Assembly: GCA_003439945.1 (NCBI GenBank)
Contig: QVRM01002239.1
Span: 62,001-126,000 of the forward strand
Reading direction: 5' to 3'
Length of the DNA: 64,000 nt
Origin: Dermanyssus gallinae
Taxonomy: Eukaryota > Arthropoda > Arachnida > Mesostigmata > Dermanyssidae
The notes beneath the pieces were generated by a model. That model was not told where the DNA came from and made no database searches. It saw nothing but the letters and a program-made list of their open reading frames with translations. Every line of letters begins with the position of its first letter. Position 1 is the first letter of the stretch. Position numbers and translations under genes: made by a program. Positions 12,159-24,582 of this stretch are shown in pieces.

Positions 12159-15100
12159 CCAAAAATATAGTCAAAAACTCACCGCGCCGACAATGAAAAC
12201 GGGATTTTGACTTGGAACCGCAAGGCATGAGAAGTGGACAGCCGCAGCAAAGCCAGCAACTGCTCTGTTTCAAAGGAGAAGCAACAGCAATGGCTAATGA
12301 GTTTCAATGTCCGTGGTGTTCGATGTGCTTTCCTACAAAGAGGGGTGTGCAGATTCACGCAGGAAGGACCCATAAGAAAAAGATAGCCGAGTCTAGTGGG
12401 CCAGCAGTGCTTCAACAGGCCGCTGCCACTCTTAGCAGCGTCTCACAGCCGCTGCCTTCTCCGCACGCTTCACTAGTAGAACCCTCTCCTCACCCCGCCA
12501 GCCAGTCTCCAGTGAACGGAGGCCCGACACCTGATGATCACCTGCCAACCTCTTCTCCCCTTTCTCTTCACAAGCTACTCGCCAACGCCAAGATGACACG
12601 CAAGGTGCTGCGCAGGATCCAAAAGGGAGCGAGAATACCCTTGCGCGGACTCTTCCACCGTCTGCTTAAAGACGTCGTGAAAAAGAATGACGAAGCGAGC
12701 TGGACCGCGCTGCTCACCCTCGCCTCAAAAGTCCTCCACGTCGAAAAAGAAACCCAGGGAGGCCATAGCTTGGCCAGCGTAGTCAAAGAAAAGGTGGCCC
12801 TTTTCGGGGGTGCCGCTCTCACTTGCGTGGAAGCTGAGGGTCGAGGCAAACGTATATTGACGGATAAAGCTCGCGCTCAGATCGCTGCTCACAAGCTTTC
12901 CATGGATTTTAATGTGCGGAGCGCTATTAGGATCTTGTCTTCCGATGACACGATTGCGCCCGTAACGGAGGAGTCGATTAATGAGATGGTGGCAAAACAT
13001 CCTCCTGCTCCTGCAGGGGACGTGGTGCCACCGTCCCCTTTCGGCTTGCCAGCGGTCGGGTCGTGCTCAGGCGAGGATGTTGCCAAGGCACTTCGCTCCT
13101 TTCCATCCGGTGCGGCGGGAGGCCTCGACGGCCTCACGCCTGACTATCTAAAATGCCTTCTCCCTGCCAACGGAGACCACAACGATGTACTGGAAACACT
13201 CGCCAAAGTATGCGACATCATACGTAACGGGCAAGTTCCGGAGGCTCTGAGAAACGTGATATATGGAGGGTGGCTTATCGCTCTGAAAAAGAAAACCGGA
13301 GGATACCGACCCATAGGCGTCGGCTGCACTCTGCGAAGATTGGCCACAAAGACCCTGCTTCCCCAGGTCAATGTGAAAAGCTACCTGCAGCCACGGCAGA
13401 TGGGGTACGCCACTCAAAATGGTGCAGAAATAATTGCTTACACAGCTCGCACCTTTCTCGAACACAACGAAAAATGCTGCCTCCTAAAATTAGATTTTAA
13501 AAATGCGTTTAACTTAAACAAACGAGGACACCTCTTGACAGCGATTTCCAAGCACGCCCCGGCCCTCTATCCAATGATGCACCAGGCATATAGCAAACCG
13601 ACTCCCCTAATGTTTGGTGAGGTTGAAATTAGGTCATCAGCCGGTTGTCAGCAGGGAGACGTAGCGGCTCCTCTTGCATTTAGCCTGCTTCTGCATCAGT
13701 ACGTTAAGCAGGTAGCATCCAAGGTTCCTTTGTTTTACCTCGACGATGGGACCCTTCTGGACAACGATCCTTCGGTGTTACTCAGAGACATCAAGGATCT
13801 CCGAGCGTTCGAGCAATGGAGCGGGCTGCAGCTTAACCCATCTAAATGCGAGCTATTTCTACAGGGTTTTGAGGACGAAGAGAGACAGCAGGTGATCGCT
13901 GAATTTAACAGCAACCTCCCGGGCATCCTTGTAAAGGATCGATGTGATTTGGACCTGCTGGGTACGGCGGTGTTTCCCGACATGATCCGTCCGATACTAG
14001 CCGAGAAGGGAGAACAACTTTCCCGGCTTTACCAGAGACTGGGCCATCTCGGTAGACATCAAGCCTACTTCCTACTCCGGCACGCAATGGGAGTGCAAAA
14101 GGTCGTGTATGTACTACGGACCTCACCTGTCTTCCTTCTACCGTCAGAAACTCTGAATGGTGAGGAGAGCCTTGGAAAACATCCTTGACGTAACGCTTAA
14201 TGATAAGGCATGGACGCAGGCAAGCTTACCGGTCCGGCTGGATGGAATGGGCATTCGTTCGGCCACGGACCTTGCCTTACCCGCTTTCCTTGCCTCGTCG
14301 CACAGCTGCGCTTCTACAGTGGCCGCTACTGCCGGCGGACTTATCAGCCACCAACAAGACGCCGCTCGGATCTGGGATGCGCGTCAGTCTGGTCGTCCCT
14401 CTGAGGAACAGGTCACTAGGCAGAAGGGGTGGGACCAAATCGCCACTCAGGCTACCCACTTAACTCTTCTGTCTGCCTGTGAGTTAGATATAGACGGCAT
14501 TAGACTGAAAGCGGTTTCATCCGACGCTGCCGGAGCGTGGCTTGACGTGTTTCCGTTCGAGCTAGTCGGCAGTAAGCTGGCTGATGATCACTTCCGTGCC
14601 GCCAGTGGCCTCAGACTTGGCATTGCCATGTTTGAGACAGAGGCATGCCCGTGTGGTGGAACGGTGGATGCACGTGGCCTGCACCGACTTAGTTGCACTA
14701 AGCTGGCTGGGCTTACGCAGGGCCGCCACGATGCCATAAATGACATCCTCGGGCGCGCTTTCAGACAAGCCGGCTACCGCGTCACACTGGAGCCTGGTGG
14801 ACTACAGAGCGACGACAAGCGTCGACCGGACGGCCTTACCAGCCGAGACTGGGACCGCAATCGGCCGCTGGCATGGGACGTCACCGTCTCCGACACGTAC
14901 GCTCTCGGCTATCGTGCACTAGCCAACGCGGGCGTCGGCAACATTATCCACCAACGGGAGATGCACAAACGGCGCCTATACGCGCATCTCCTTGAGGACC
15001 ACGTTGTAATGGCGTTCGGCCTCGAGTCATCTGGCGTTTGGGGCAAGGGTGCACTCAAACTGACAAAGGAGCTTGGGAAGAAGCTCTTCGAGGCCACAGC

Positions 15101-15301
15101 GGAGCCAAGATCGACCGCTTTCCTCCGACAGAGAGTGTCATTAGAATTACAGAGAGGCAACGCCAAGATGATGTTGAGTGGTCACCGACACTCAAGCAAT
15201 AAGAATAATATAAGCAATATTGTAGATATTATATAAGTAATATATTGATAATTGTGATACATGTACATATTGATAAAATAAACCCTTGTTCCAAAAAAAA
15301 A
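12159..15301 (+). mobile_element. RLE-type (R4/Dong-like) non-LTR retrotransposon, copy A2
   Basis: The second and better preserved A element. The 5' UTR shares CACCGCGCCGACAAT, CAGCAAAGCCAGCAACTG and the AATGGCTAATGAGTTTC start context with A1, but is about 55 bp shorter at its 5' end. The 3' UTR matches A1 almost base for base and ends in an A run, then ATT repeats. Divergence from A1 is uneven: high in the N-terminal coding part and very low over the last ~600 bp. Confidence 0.88.
12290..15236 (+). pseudogene. A2 retrotransposon ORF, one visible frameshift
   Basis: About 985 residues if the frame were continuous. Start chosen at ATG 12290 because A1 starts at the same place and has no upstream in-frame ATG, although in A2 the frame is open to an ATG at 12212. 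C2H2 finger at residues 7-28 (CPWC, H23, H28). RT motif A (KLDFKNAF) near residue 400, motif B (GCQQGDVAAPLAF) and catalytic YLDDG near 483. CCHC (CPCGG ... HRLSC) near 788-800. RLE core RRPDG near 848 and AWDVTV near 865. Stop after NISNIVDII. The only lesion seen is an 11-nt deletion relative to A1 near 14155, which splits the frame into 12290-14188 and a part open to 15236. This suggests recent activity. Confidence 0.92.
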
Positions 15302-15386
15302 ATTATTATTATTATTATTAATATTATCACTATTACTATTATCACTATTACTATTGTTATTATCACTATCACTATTATTATTATTT
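15302..15386. repeat. Compound (ATT)n/(ACTATT)n microsatellite
   Basis: ATT units grade into ATCACTATTACT-type units. It lies between the 3' end of A2 and the broken edge of the inverted A-like 5' fragment. Confidence 0.93.
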
Positions 15387-15602
15387 CGTACTGGTGCTAC
15401 TTCTGCAGTGAAACAAAGTGGGCGCTGGCTTGGCTGTAATTATCGTCTTCTTAATTCTTGCCTTTCCAAAGGAAAACGTCGTTTTCGTTGTCGGCGCGAT
15501 GAGTTGTTGATATAACTGTTGGCGCCACTTTGTAGATTAGATGTTCCAACGTCAAATTTTAGTTGAGCAGCCGTTAGAATTCGAATTTGAATGGCAGCGG
15601 AA
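15387..15602 (-). mobile_element. A-like retrotransposon, 5' UTR fragment, inverted
   Basis: Read on the minus strand it contains, in order, ATTCAAATTCG, TAACGGCTGCTCAAC, GCGCCGACAA and AGCCAAGCCAGCGCC, matching the A1 5' UTR up to about its start codon. It confirms that the A1 5' end at about 5878-5881 is a true element end. No coding sequence remains, and the truncated edge abuts ATT repeat. Confidence 0.7.
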
Positions 15603-15862
15603 TGCCGCTTGAAGCCTACGGGCCGTTACGCGGGTGGTTTCGTTTTGTTTCACCATGTCGTGTGGATCTTCACAGCCTCATGGCTGCTCGTGCCTCTGTC
15701 GCATGGCCACACACAGTACACTAAACTGATCACTGAGTTACAGGCATCACTCTCGTATGTTACTTCCTGGGTTTACCAACCTGCACACACATGAATAGAC
15801 GTGTTTCCTTGGAGCTCGATATGCACACGTCCGCACTCTTTGGCGTCCGCCGTAACACTCCC
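15603..15862. other. Unassigned spacer inside the colony
   Basis: Moderately GC-rich. It holds a 67-codon open frame (15591-15794) with no recognisable domain. It may be an unrecognised remnant of another insertion. Confidence 0.4.
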
Positions 15863-15886
15863 TTATTATTATTATTATTATTATTA

Positions 15887-15930
<44 letters not shown>
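15863..15930. repeat. (TTA)n microsatellite
   Basis: About 68 bp of TTA units with one phase slip, 3' (on the sense strand) of the element fragment at 15940-16657. Confidence 0.95.
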
Positions 15931-15931
<1 letters not shown>

Positions 15932-15939
15932 GTCTGAAC

Positions 15940-16657
15940 GTTTTGTTGCAAATCCCTGAATTACTTCACCCCAGGGCAACTGCAAACCGCTAAATACGAC
16001 GCTTGCTACAATAATTGACCCTCTCTTCGGTCGCCTGTGACCTCCTGAATTCGCTTACTTAAATCTTTGAGAAATTCTTTGGTTCCTTTGTTGATTGAAA
16101 TTAGTGTATCCATGGCAATAGGCACAAAAATATATCTCGTTTCCAGTCCAGCGTATTTAATCCTTTTTATGGCGTCCGCATGCTTTGCTACCCACGCCGG
16201 CTCAACTGAGTTGTAATGTAAATAGAAAGCCGCGGTTGTGCACAGAACCGTTGCATCCCACGCTAACGACTTCCTATGTGACCATAATGCAGTAGTCACC
16301 CCATCAGGTCTTTCTTCGCCAGCGAACGCTAAACCTCTCGCTTCAATTGTAGATTATACCGGCTTTTCTAACATACCTTATAATCACACTGTCCAGCATG
16401 TCGGGACGATCTACCGGTGCTTTTCAGGCAACTCAATGAGTGTAGGCTACCTAAATCTACGATTTCTCAACACAGTTTGCACTGAAACGGCTCGCACACG
16501 GGAGCGCCAATTCTAAGTGCTGACATCATGCGGAAGGAGTTGGGATCCAGCATGGTGCCGAGCTGAGTCGAGGGTAAAGCTTTAAGCCAACCCCCACTGA
16601 AATTATCTTGTGCCGCTAAAAATACCGCGCGGTCTCTTCGATCTAATCTTCTCTAAG
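15940..16657 (-). mobile_element. RLE non-LTR retrotransposon, degraded C-terminal fragment (third B-like lineage)
   Basis: On the minus strand a 97-codon frame (16006-16299) reads SLAWDATV, then KHADAIKRIKYAGLE, RYIFVPIAMDT and LKDLSKRI, matching the RLE core and tail of element B. Further upstream, 16300-16640 aligns with B in scattered, frameshifted pieces (for example a CGSR..PILSAD-like stretch near the CCHC knuckle). The end shows a stop before the conserved tail. It is flanked by TTA at 15863-15930 and by a short ATT run at 16658-16680. Confidence 0.8.
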
Positions 16658-16680
16658 ATTATTATTATTAATATTATTTT
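16658..16680. repeat. Short (ATT)n run, right edge of the colony
   Basis: About 23 bp of ATT/ATATT at the 5' border of the last minus-strand retroelement fragment. Confidence 0.85.
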
Positions 16681-17403
16681 ACAATCCGCTGCCGTTCGTC
16701 GCCTTCCTATATTGCTTTTTCATTGTGCACCCTGTGACAATCGCGATATATTGGAACGGCTCAGCGCATAACCACCTGGTGCCAGAAAGCCGGCTGCTGA
16801 CGAAAAAGGAAGGCGATTTAAAATGTGGATAGCGCAAAACCACTGACAAGCAGTCAAGGTAGCCTTATTACGACGTTATTATATTTAAAAAAAAAAACAT
16901 TAAATTATGTTTGATGATATCTATTGTATTGTACAATTATGAGCTGCAAAACAATACAGCAATTATATTAGGGCTACTATAATTGGTATGGCTAAAAAAA
17001 TAATAAAGGACAAGGCAGTAATCTTCCTAAATTTACTAGGCATTTGTTTTCGCATGTCAACCTTATAGCGAGTTGTAGTTCAGGAACTTCGCGTATCTAG
17101 AACACGTTAGCACGTTTGAGGAAAATAGCATATGCAATGTACAAAGGCGGCTAAACTGGGTCAAACCTTGGCGGACTGTCTAAACCTACCCATTAGGCGT
17201 TCGCACGTCATGCCCTGTATCTAATGAGAACTATTTTATGTTGGAGTAAGCAAACCATGGCCGACCGAGAAACTGCGCTTAAGAATTTGTAGCATATAGC
17301 AGCTATTGTTCTAGATCCTCGTGTCGGACAGATCTCCTTCAAAATGTTTTTTATTTCTAAACTCTCATCTGTACTTTTTTTTCTCCTCTGTACTTTTTTT
17401 TTC
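16681..17403. other. Intergenic, nothing recognised
   Basis: AT-rich unique DNA without a supportable gene. Confidence 0.55.
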
Positions 17404-17663
17404 TCTGTACCCTACGGGCTCGGAACCTCCATGAGGCATATCGTCAATGCACCGAGGTGCAGGCATTTTGAAATATCTAGGGTTTCTTCAGCAGCCCTTG
17501 TGGCAGCTTGACCGCTGACGCTCAGCGGTGTGATTTATCATCTATTCACAATGAGCACGCTCAAAGAGAATTCGATAAATAATGGGGATCGAACTGGTGA
17601 CACCCCGGTGGTGACGAAGATTACAGCTACTAGCCCTCTAGACCACGGCGCTACCGGACGGAT
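17404..17663 (-). mobile_element. SINE family I copy, minus strand
   Basis: Minus-strand reading gives the same A-box/B-box head (GGCGCCGTGGTCTAGAGGG, then AGTTCGATCCCC) and body (CATTGTGAATAGATGATAAA, GAAACCCTAGATATTTC, CCTCGGTGCATTGACGATA) as the copies at 2857 and 31850. It ends in an A-rich tail with repeated AGTACAGA blocks at 17375-17400. Confidence 0.85.
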
Positions 17664-17984
17664 CTTTATGAGATCATAAAGTTTATTCCTTTTCCGAAAA
17701 CCGGAGTTTAAAAAATTGCGGCTAAGAGAAAAAACAGGGCCGGATTTCTACATAGCAAAGTGGAAAGTTCACGCGATAGAGTGCACTGTGTGAGGACTTC
17801 GCAATTAAATCAGGCCATTTTGAACGATCCTTATACTTCGATGCTTCGTGCTTGGAGCACACAACTTGATGTATTATTGCAAATGACACATAAAGTTTTT
17901 TTTTTGTTGTTTGTCGATTTGCTTACTATGGACCTTAGGTATACGTGTTATACGATAAAAGTCAGACAAAATCTCTCTGAAGCC

Positions 17985-18187
17985 GCTGAAGCTAACAGAG
18001 CTGCTCGACGCTATGCGCTTCTGGATTCTGCTAAGCGCATAGCATTAGCAGTATGCCCTTTTCGACTCCTTTCTCACAAGAAAGAAATCTTCACCGTAGA
18101 CGCAAAAATCATTCGGCAAAATGACCGTTGGCTTGCCAACGATCCAGCAGATGTCCTTTTTGTAGAGCAGAGCAAGTATCCAGATTA
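17985..18187 (+). pseudogene. Tc1/mariner-superfamily transposase relic
   Basis: The frame reads RRYALLDSAKR, then HKKEIFTVDAKI, RQNDRWLANDPADV and SKYP. This matches the region around the first catalytic aspartate in a well-known arthropod Tc1/mariner-like family, where the usual order is FSDEK-IFTVD then NDRWL-DP-DVP and KFP. The expected catalytic SDEK is replaced by SHKK, so the first acidic residue is lost, and no usable second or third catalytic block follows. Terminal repeats were not found. Confidence 0.72.
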
Positions 18188-18373
18188 GCAGTTATCCAGA
18201 CTGTAGTAGAACCGCAAATAGAAGATGCGTCTTGTAGTTTGCAATATGGGGTTTATGCAAGACGGCCCAATAAAAAAATGCTATTCGATATAATGTCCGA
18301 GGAGCCCAATACACTTTTCCCGCCGAGATTTCAGAGCATTTGTACCGCACAGGGGTCCAGGTCCGGAAAATGA

Positions 18374-18971
18374 GGGGCGGGCGTTCAATGAGCGCGACTC
18401 ACGCGCATGCCGCAGAGTCACTGTGAACCTCTCGAGTGTAACTAACGATTTATACTTAGGTCGTCTTCCAACATTTTAAAAACCTACGAAAACTTAATAA
18501 CATCTTGAAACTTCTTTTTTATTTTTTATAATCACGCCGATACGTTGCATGGGAAAGGCGGTGAAGGAAATTGTAACGCAAATCACCATAAATATTGTTG
18601 TCCTTTCCAAAAGCGCTGAGAGCACGCCAAAAGTTCATTCTGAGAACGCTTTAAACCCCGAGTAAACTATAATAAGTTTGTCACTTGTTAGTATGTGTTT
18701 CCAGTAACCATTCATAGCGATGTACGCATTACGGGATCTGGTGTACGTATAGATTTTGTACTCAGTTATCTAATATATGATTATTTTCTATTTTATTTAT
18801 TTATATATTATATATTTATTATTATATATTTATATATAAATGGGACTAAAATTGTGTGTTATGACGCTATGTGAAACGGCAAGAAAATACAGACGTACCG
18901 GGCTAATTACCACTGTCCAACGGAACATACCGAGCATATATATGTATGCAGACCGATGTATGTGTATATAA

Positions 18972-19007
<36 letters not shown>

Positions 19008-19166
19008 GGAAACATTTCCATTCATAGACGTTTGAGCCTACTCTGGTAGAAGTATTTGGGCATCTTCACAGCATGATATCGTCATAATTTGCGTCACCTT
19101 GAGAAGGGCAAGAAAGAAAACTAATTTGCATGCTATCTGGACTCGTCGTTGATGTCGATCCTGTAT

Positions 19167-19197
<31 letters not shown>

Positions 19198-19440
19198 ATA
19201 CTTTTTAAAGACAAATAAATGAACAATGTTCTAGTTACACGTGTGTCTTCTTTTGTGCACGTGGTGATGTCAATTTCGACGTCGGCAATATATATATTTA
19301 TATATATATATATATATATGAAAACAAAAATAATGTCCCTGTTACGCGTGAGCCTTGGGTGCTTGGCGAACAATGCGTAGCCGAACTCTCCTTCCTTCTG
19401 CTAGGGTCGTGAAATCATCATACATGAGGTATCGTGTAAG
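18374..19440. repeat. Intergenic block with several (TA)n tracts
   Basis: No gene recognised. TA microsatellites at about 18975-19004, 19166-19192 and 19287-19319, and a general A/T-rich stretch at 18785-18840. Confidence 0.85.
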
Positions 19441-19880
19441 TGTTACCGCGCCTCTACGTGATCGGCTAGTAGAGGCAGCATTCGTAGTAGGAATAGCAGT
19501 TACGGTAACAGTTGTCGTAGTAGTAACTACAGGCAGAAACGGCCCCCGCTCTGTACCTGGAGAAGCATAACGTTTTCCCAGTAGACAAAATACCTGGGGG
19601 TACTCCTAGATATCAGCTTGACAGGCACCTCACAACTGCACTTCGCCACTGCTGAGGCCCATACACTGAAACAGATCCCCCTAAATTAAATCAACTAATA
19701 AAGTGCACACAAAGTTCCTGATGTCCAAAGATGCCTCCTGGCAACAGTAGCAGATAGCATCATGCTATACGCAGCCCCGTTGCGGACACGAACGGCTATA
19801 CGGATTGCAACATGCCGGTAGATCCTGAGTACAACGCAGGGACCGTTGGACCTTAAGATACCAAGGGCCAAAAATTGCGA
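19440..19880 (+). pseudogene. R1-like non-LTR retrotransposon RT fragment
   Basis: A stretch near 19600 reads TKYLGVLLDISLTGTSQLHF and, after stops, VADSIMLYAAPL near 19750. These are the post-catalytic KYLGV-LD and DSI-LYAAPVW blocks of R1/Jockey-type ORF2 proteins. The same two blocks occur at 34053-34540 on the other strand. Stops and frame changes make it a relic. The part upstream of 19590 is assigned with low certainty. Confidence 0.65.
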
Positions 19881-20482
19881 CCCCCGCTGCAGTCCATGTT
19901 TTAGCCGCGCAGGTCCGATGGGCCCCACGGCGTCTGAAGACCGCAGCCCGTCAAATCGACTTCTTACTCTCTTTTTCTCTCAGCTGGACGCACGACGTTA
20001 CGTAACCAACGCATGGCACAAAAGATTAAAAAAACCAGGCGGGCCAGCCGGGCTTCTTGACCAGCTCTATTATCCCAGATGTGTGGGAGGGGGTTCAAAC
20101 AGCAGATAGGATCATTTCCTCACCTGCTGACTCAATTCCTTACGGACTAGGGTACTTTCAGAAAAGATTTGCACCGTATCAGATGTTTTTAGTGACTCAG
20201 GAGAAGATGACGACGCAAACACGTTTGAAATATGCCGAAACCGAGTATGGGGCGCAGGTGACTCGGCTCTTTTGGCATTTTATTGGCATGTTTAAACGTT
20301 TGTACTATATGAAGATGACGACGAAAACAAACGTTTAAACAAAAGGGTTTTATCAACAACGATAAGTTGGGTGTTTACTAGAGTTTGCTGAAATCATATT
20401 TGTAGTTGCATAACACGAATTAACAATCGGAACGGCTTTACGGTATTTTAGTCGTAAAATAACTTAAATTGCTATTCGGAAA

Positions 20483-20527
<45 letters not shown>

Positions 20528-21817
20528 TAGGTGAGAGAATGAAGCAAGATTGAAATCACTTCACAAGTATAATATCTAATGATTCCATCATTTCATCAGT
20601 TAATCATGTTTCTGTTGTATATACCAGTTTTCAATATAGGCCTCTTTGGCTTAAACTTCGCCTAGAAGCCTGCCGAAGAAGGCCTCACACGAATCATGAG
20701 TAACCTCTTCACGGTCTTATGGTATCTTACCTCACTCTCTTAGAATGGCTTGCTTCAGGGCATTAATTATGTCTGACAGTGCAAAGATTGGCGTCAAGGA
20801 TCCCCCCAGGGAACAGTCAAGCAGGTCAAACCTGGCGATTACGATGGCTATTCTTCGGATGTGATAAATCCCGGTGCGTGAATTCCGAGCCAGGCCTGAG
20901 TTTGGCCGGCCTTATGAGAAGGCGCCTAGTCCTGCTCAGTCCTAAGCCGCCGGTCCTTGAAACGCTCTCTCGTCCACGGCATCAGGTAAGACTTTAAAAT
21001 GATCTGGCCGTACCTCGTCCGTTTATTTTGACTAAGGCTATACAATCTCTAATTATGGATTTATAGTATGGATATTAAACTAATTAGTTAAAATAAGGAC
21101 TATCATAAATTTAAAAGTGCTATATTATAGATATTTAGTTACTATTAAGAACTAATATAGATCCGCCCTACTTGAAGGATAAATTGAAATAATCTTTTAG
21201 TATAGTTAAGTTCAAAGCTTCAGTAAAAAATAAAATGTTTATCAAATATATTACAATTAAATAAATATATCTTATTATAGTAACATTTTTTTGTTTTAGT
21301 GCAATGACATATCAAACTTTGAACTTAATTGAGTGCACGCTCGTGACCTGAACATTTCGTTCGCATATTTGTTGCACCCATACCCGACCCGTTCTGTTCC
21401 GGGTCTGTGCCCAGATTGTTCAAGTGACGTTTGGCAACTCATTCAGAGAAGATCGTTAGATATTTTGCAACGAGCCTGAAAATGTTGAACAGTCAGAAAA
21501 ATGTTGTATTAAAGATAATTCTCCAGAAGTTAAGCTCTGCAATTCTTATATTTTGGCTTTCGCGCTCAATTACCTATCTGTTTTTACCTTAAGCGCATAT
21601 TAACTACTACGTCTAAACAAATGTACATCTAATTGGGATCATTTTGATACCATGCTCGTGGTGTTACGAACTGTGGCTGAGAAGTTACACGGGCTTTGTG
21701 ACATACAAATCTTGCAACACCATTTTTATCAGGATTTCCAACCGTTCGTAGCATAGACCCAAATACATTTTACATTTTAATGGCTATAAGTTAAAATTTA
21801 TTGTCCTTTAGTATTTA
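19881..21817. other. Intergenic; (TA)n at 20486-20523 and one splice-donor-like site
   Basis: No protein family recognised. A 72-codon frame (20779-20997) runs through a consensus 5' splice donor (CAG|GTAAGA) at about 20985-20993 in a locally GC-rich patch. This could mark an exon end but has no further support. Confidence 0.4.
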
Positions 21818-21821
21818 GTGC

Positions 21822-21825
<4 letters not shown>

Positions 21826-21882
<57 letters not shown>
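21826..21882. repeat. (ATT)n microsatellite
   Basis: About 57 bp of ATT units, left border of the poly(A)-ended segment that follows. Confidence 0.96.
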
Positions 21883-22161
21883 GTGTTGTGCTTCTATGAG
21901 ACGGTGCCGTGTTGTCGACAGCCATGTGTGGGACGGGGTGGCATATATGCATGTATCGCTGGTGAGGTTGAAACCCTACCCTACACCAACGCCCAACGAA
22001 ATGGCTGGCCACGCAAATTTCGTCGCTACGTGCTCATTCAGCATGGTATCAGCTCATCTCGTTTAGCCGCCATGTAGGTATCATACGTATGCGATCATTT
22101 CCAAGGACAAAGATGCAATCCACAATAAATGTGCGCAATAATTGACCAACCCCAAAAAAAA
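21883..22161 (+). other. Possible retroposed 3' end in an ATT repeat
   Basis: The segment begins at the end of (ATT)n and ends with AATAAA (22122-22127), about 20 bp of unique sequence and an A9 run, followed by TA repeat. A poly(A) signal plus A-tail next to an ATT tract resembles the 3' ends of A1/A2, but no coding similarity to them was found, so the assignment is tentative. Confidence 0.3.
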
Positions 22162-22214
22162 ATATATATATATAAATGTCTAAACTGGGCGAGTACTTTA
22201 TTCAGGGCTTGAAG

Positions 22215-22215
<1 letters not shown>

Positions 22216-22300
<85 letters not shown>
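22216..22300. repeat. (TA)n microsatellite
   Basis: About 80 bp of TA. A second tract lies at 22384-22411. Confidence 0.97.
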
Positions 22301-22302
<2 letters not shown>

Positions 22303-22380
22303 ATATAATAGAACATTTATTTTCCGTTTGATGCATTATGTATATGTTACAAATCTCACGAAGGATTAGCTAAGCCAATA

Positions 22381-22411
<31 letters not shown>

Positions 22412-22831
22412 CGAGTATATATATATGATAAGCAATATTCCTGTATGCGTATAAGCGCAGATCTGATAAATTGACGTAAACGAAGATGATTCTCACGTTA
22501 AAAAATATCCGTACAATATTTACTCGGCTCTAAATTACGTTGTACGTTAGTGCCTCGATAGATGGTATAACTAATAGGGTGAATTGCCAATTTCTGAATA
22601 ATTTGCAAGTGATTGCAAACATAATGACATCAGATTTAAATCGAACCTAGCTCTTTGCTGTTTGCGCATCCGCTGTCTGTCTGTCTGTTCGCAATGGTTC
22701 ACGCTACACTAGTGGCCCGTAATGTAGTTCCACGACGTCAACAACAAAACAGTCTCAGAATTCTTCACGTGGAGTGCACTTGCCTGTCTGCTGCTCCAAA
22801 GTGTGGCATCTATGGCTGTGCAAAGTGCATC

Positions 22832-22839
<8 letters not shown>
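22412..22839. other. Intergenic, nothing recognised
   Basis: Unique AT-rich DNA; the open frame from 22655 runs into the TA tract and carries no domain. Confidence 0.5.
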
Positions 22840-22920
<81 letters not shown>

Positions 22921-22927
22921 ATATATA
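22840..22927. repeat. (TA)n microsatellite
   Basis: About 75 bp of pure TA followed by interrupted ATACATGTATATATA. Confidence 0.97.
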
Positions 22928-23392
22928 CCCGCCTATATCAACATGTACGTAAACAGATATGTCGATTCATTCGCAGGGATTGGCTGGTTCTACTTGTTTT
23001 TGTCGTTTTTTTTTGCTACGGCGTCGCATAGAGCATGTAAATAAGAGTGTCAAAGTGAGCGACGCAAACGACGCCTACAACGCGTTCACGCGAATTTCCC
23101 ACAGAGGCCATAAATCGCGCAGTGTGCAAGAAAGCGTAAGGTAAAGTTTGTGTGCTTGATACACAATATCACGATGTTTATGGGTTCCGCCTACGAACGA
23201 AAGTGCGTGCTCTCAGTTGTTAGTAGGAGCAAGCACTTTTCTTTCAACTACGCATTTGTTTGCCAAGGCTTGCTTCTAGACAACACAACACAACACGCAG
23301 ATGTCTGGATGATTTAGCAGTGATTTATTTTAATGCCATGCTTTTAGAGTTTACATCTACTCTTGTCAGATATGGAGATAGGGGAAAGGCCG
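22928..23392. other. Intergenic, nothing recognised
   Basis: No supportable gene or repeat. Confidence 0.5.
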
Positions 23393-24236
<844 letters not shown>

Positions 24237-24444
24237 AAACCTAGCCGCCGTAGCGTACGAATGCGTTTTGTGAGTGCTCTATGATAACAAGTGAAAATGG
24301 AAGCCTGCCGTCTCTGCGACAAACGCAATCTCGACACGCCTGGTCAGCACCGAGTTCTAAACTACTCATCAGCCTCAGCAAAAACTCATCGAATGAGAAA
24401 GTTAAAATGTTTATAAGTCCAATTACCCAGTACAGCTGGTGACA

Positions 24445-24582
24445 ATCCGAACGCCGCTACGTGCAAATTTCGATAGCCGCCACGTGCGGCAATTCTAACC
24501 GCTGCAACGAGTAACGAACGATTCGAAACACCGCCGCGTGCAGCAACTCCAACGTCGCCATGTGCGTCAATTCGAAACGTTA
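24445..24582. repeat. Degenerate minisatellite, ~25-bp unit with GCCGCCACGTGC core
   Basis: About five diverged units carry variants of GCCGCYACGTGC followed by AATTCGAA-like spacing, for example GCCGCTACGTGC, GCCGCCACGTGC, ACCGCCGCGTGC and GTCGCCATGTGC. The E-box hexamer CACGTG is intact in one unit only. No coding function was seen. Confidence 0.65.
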
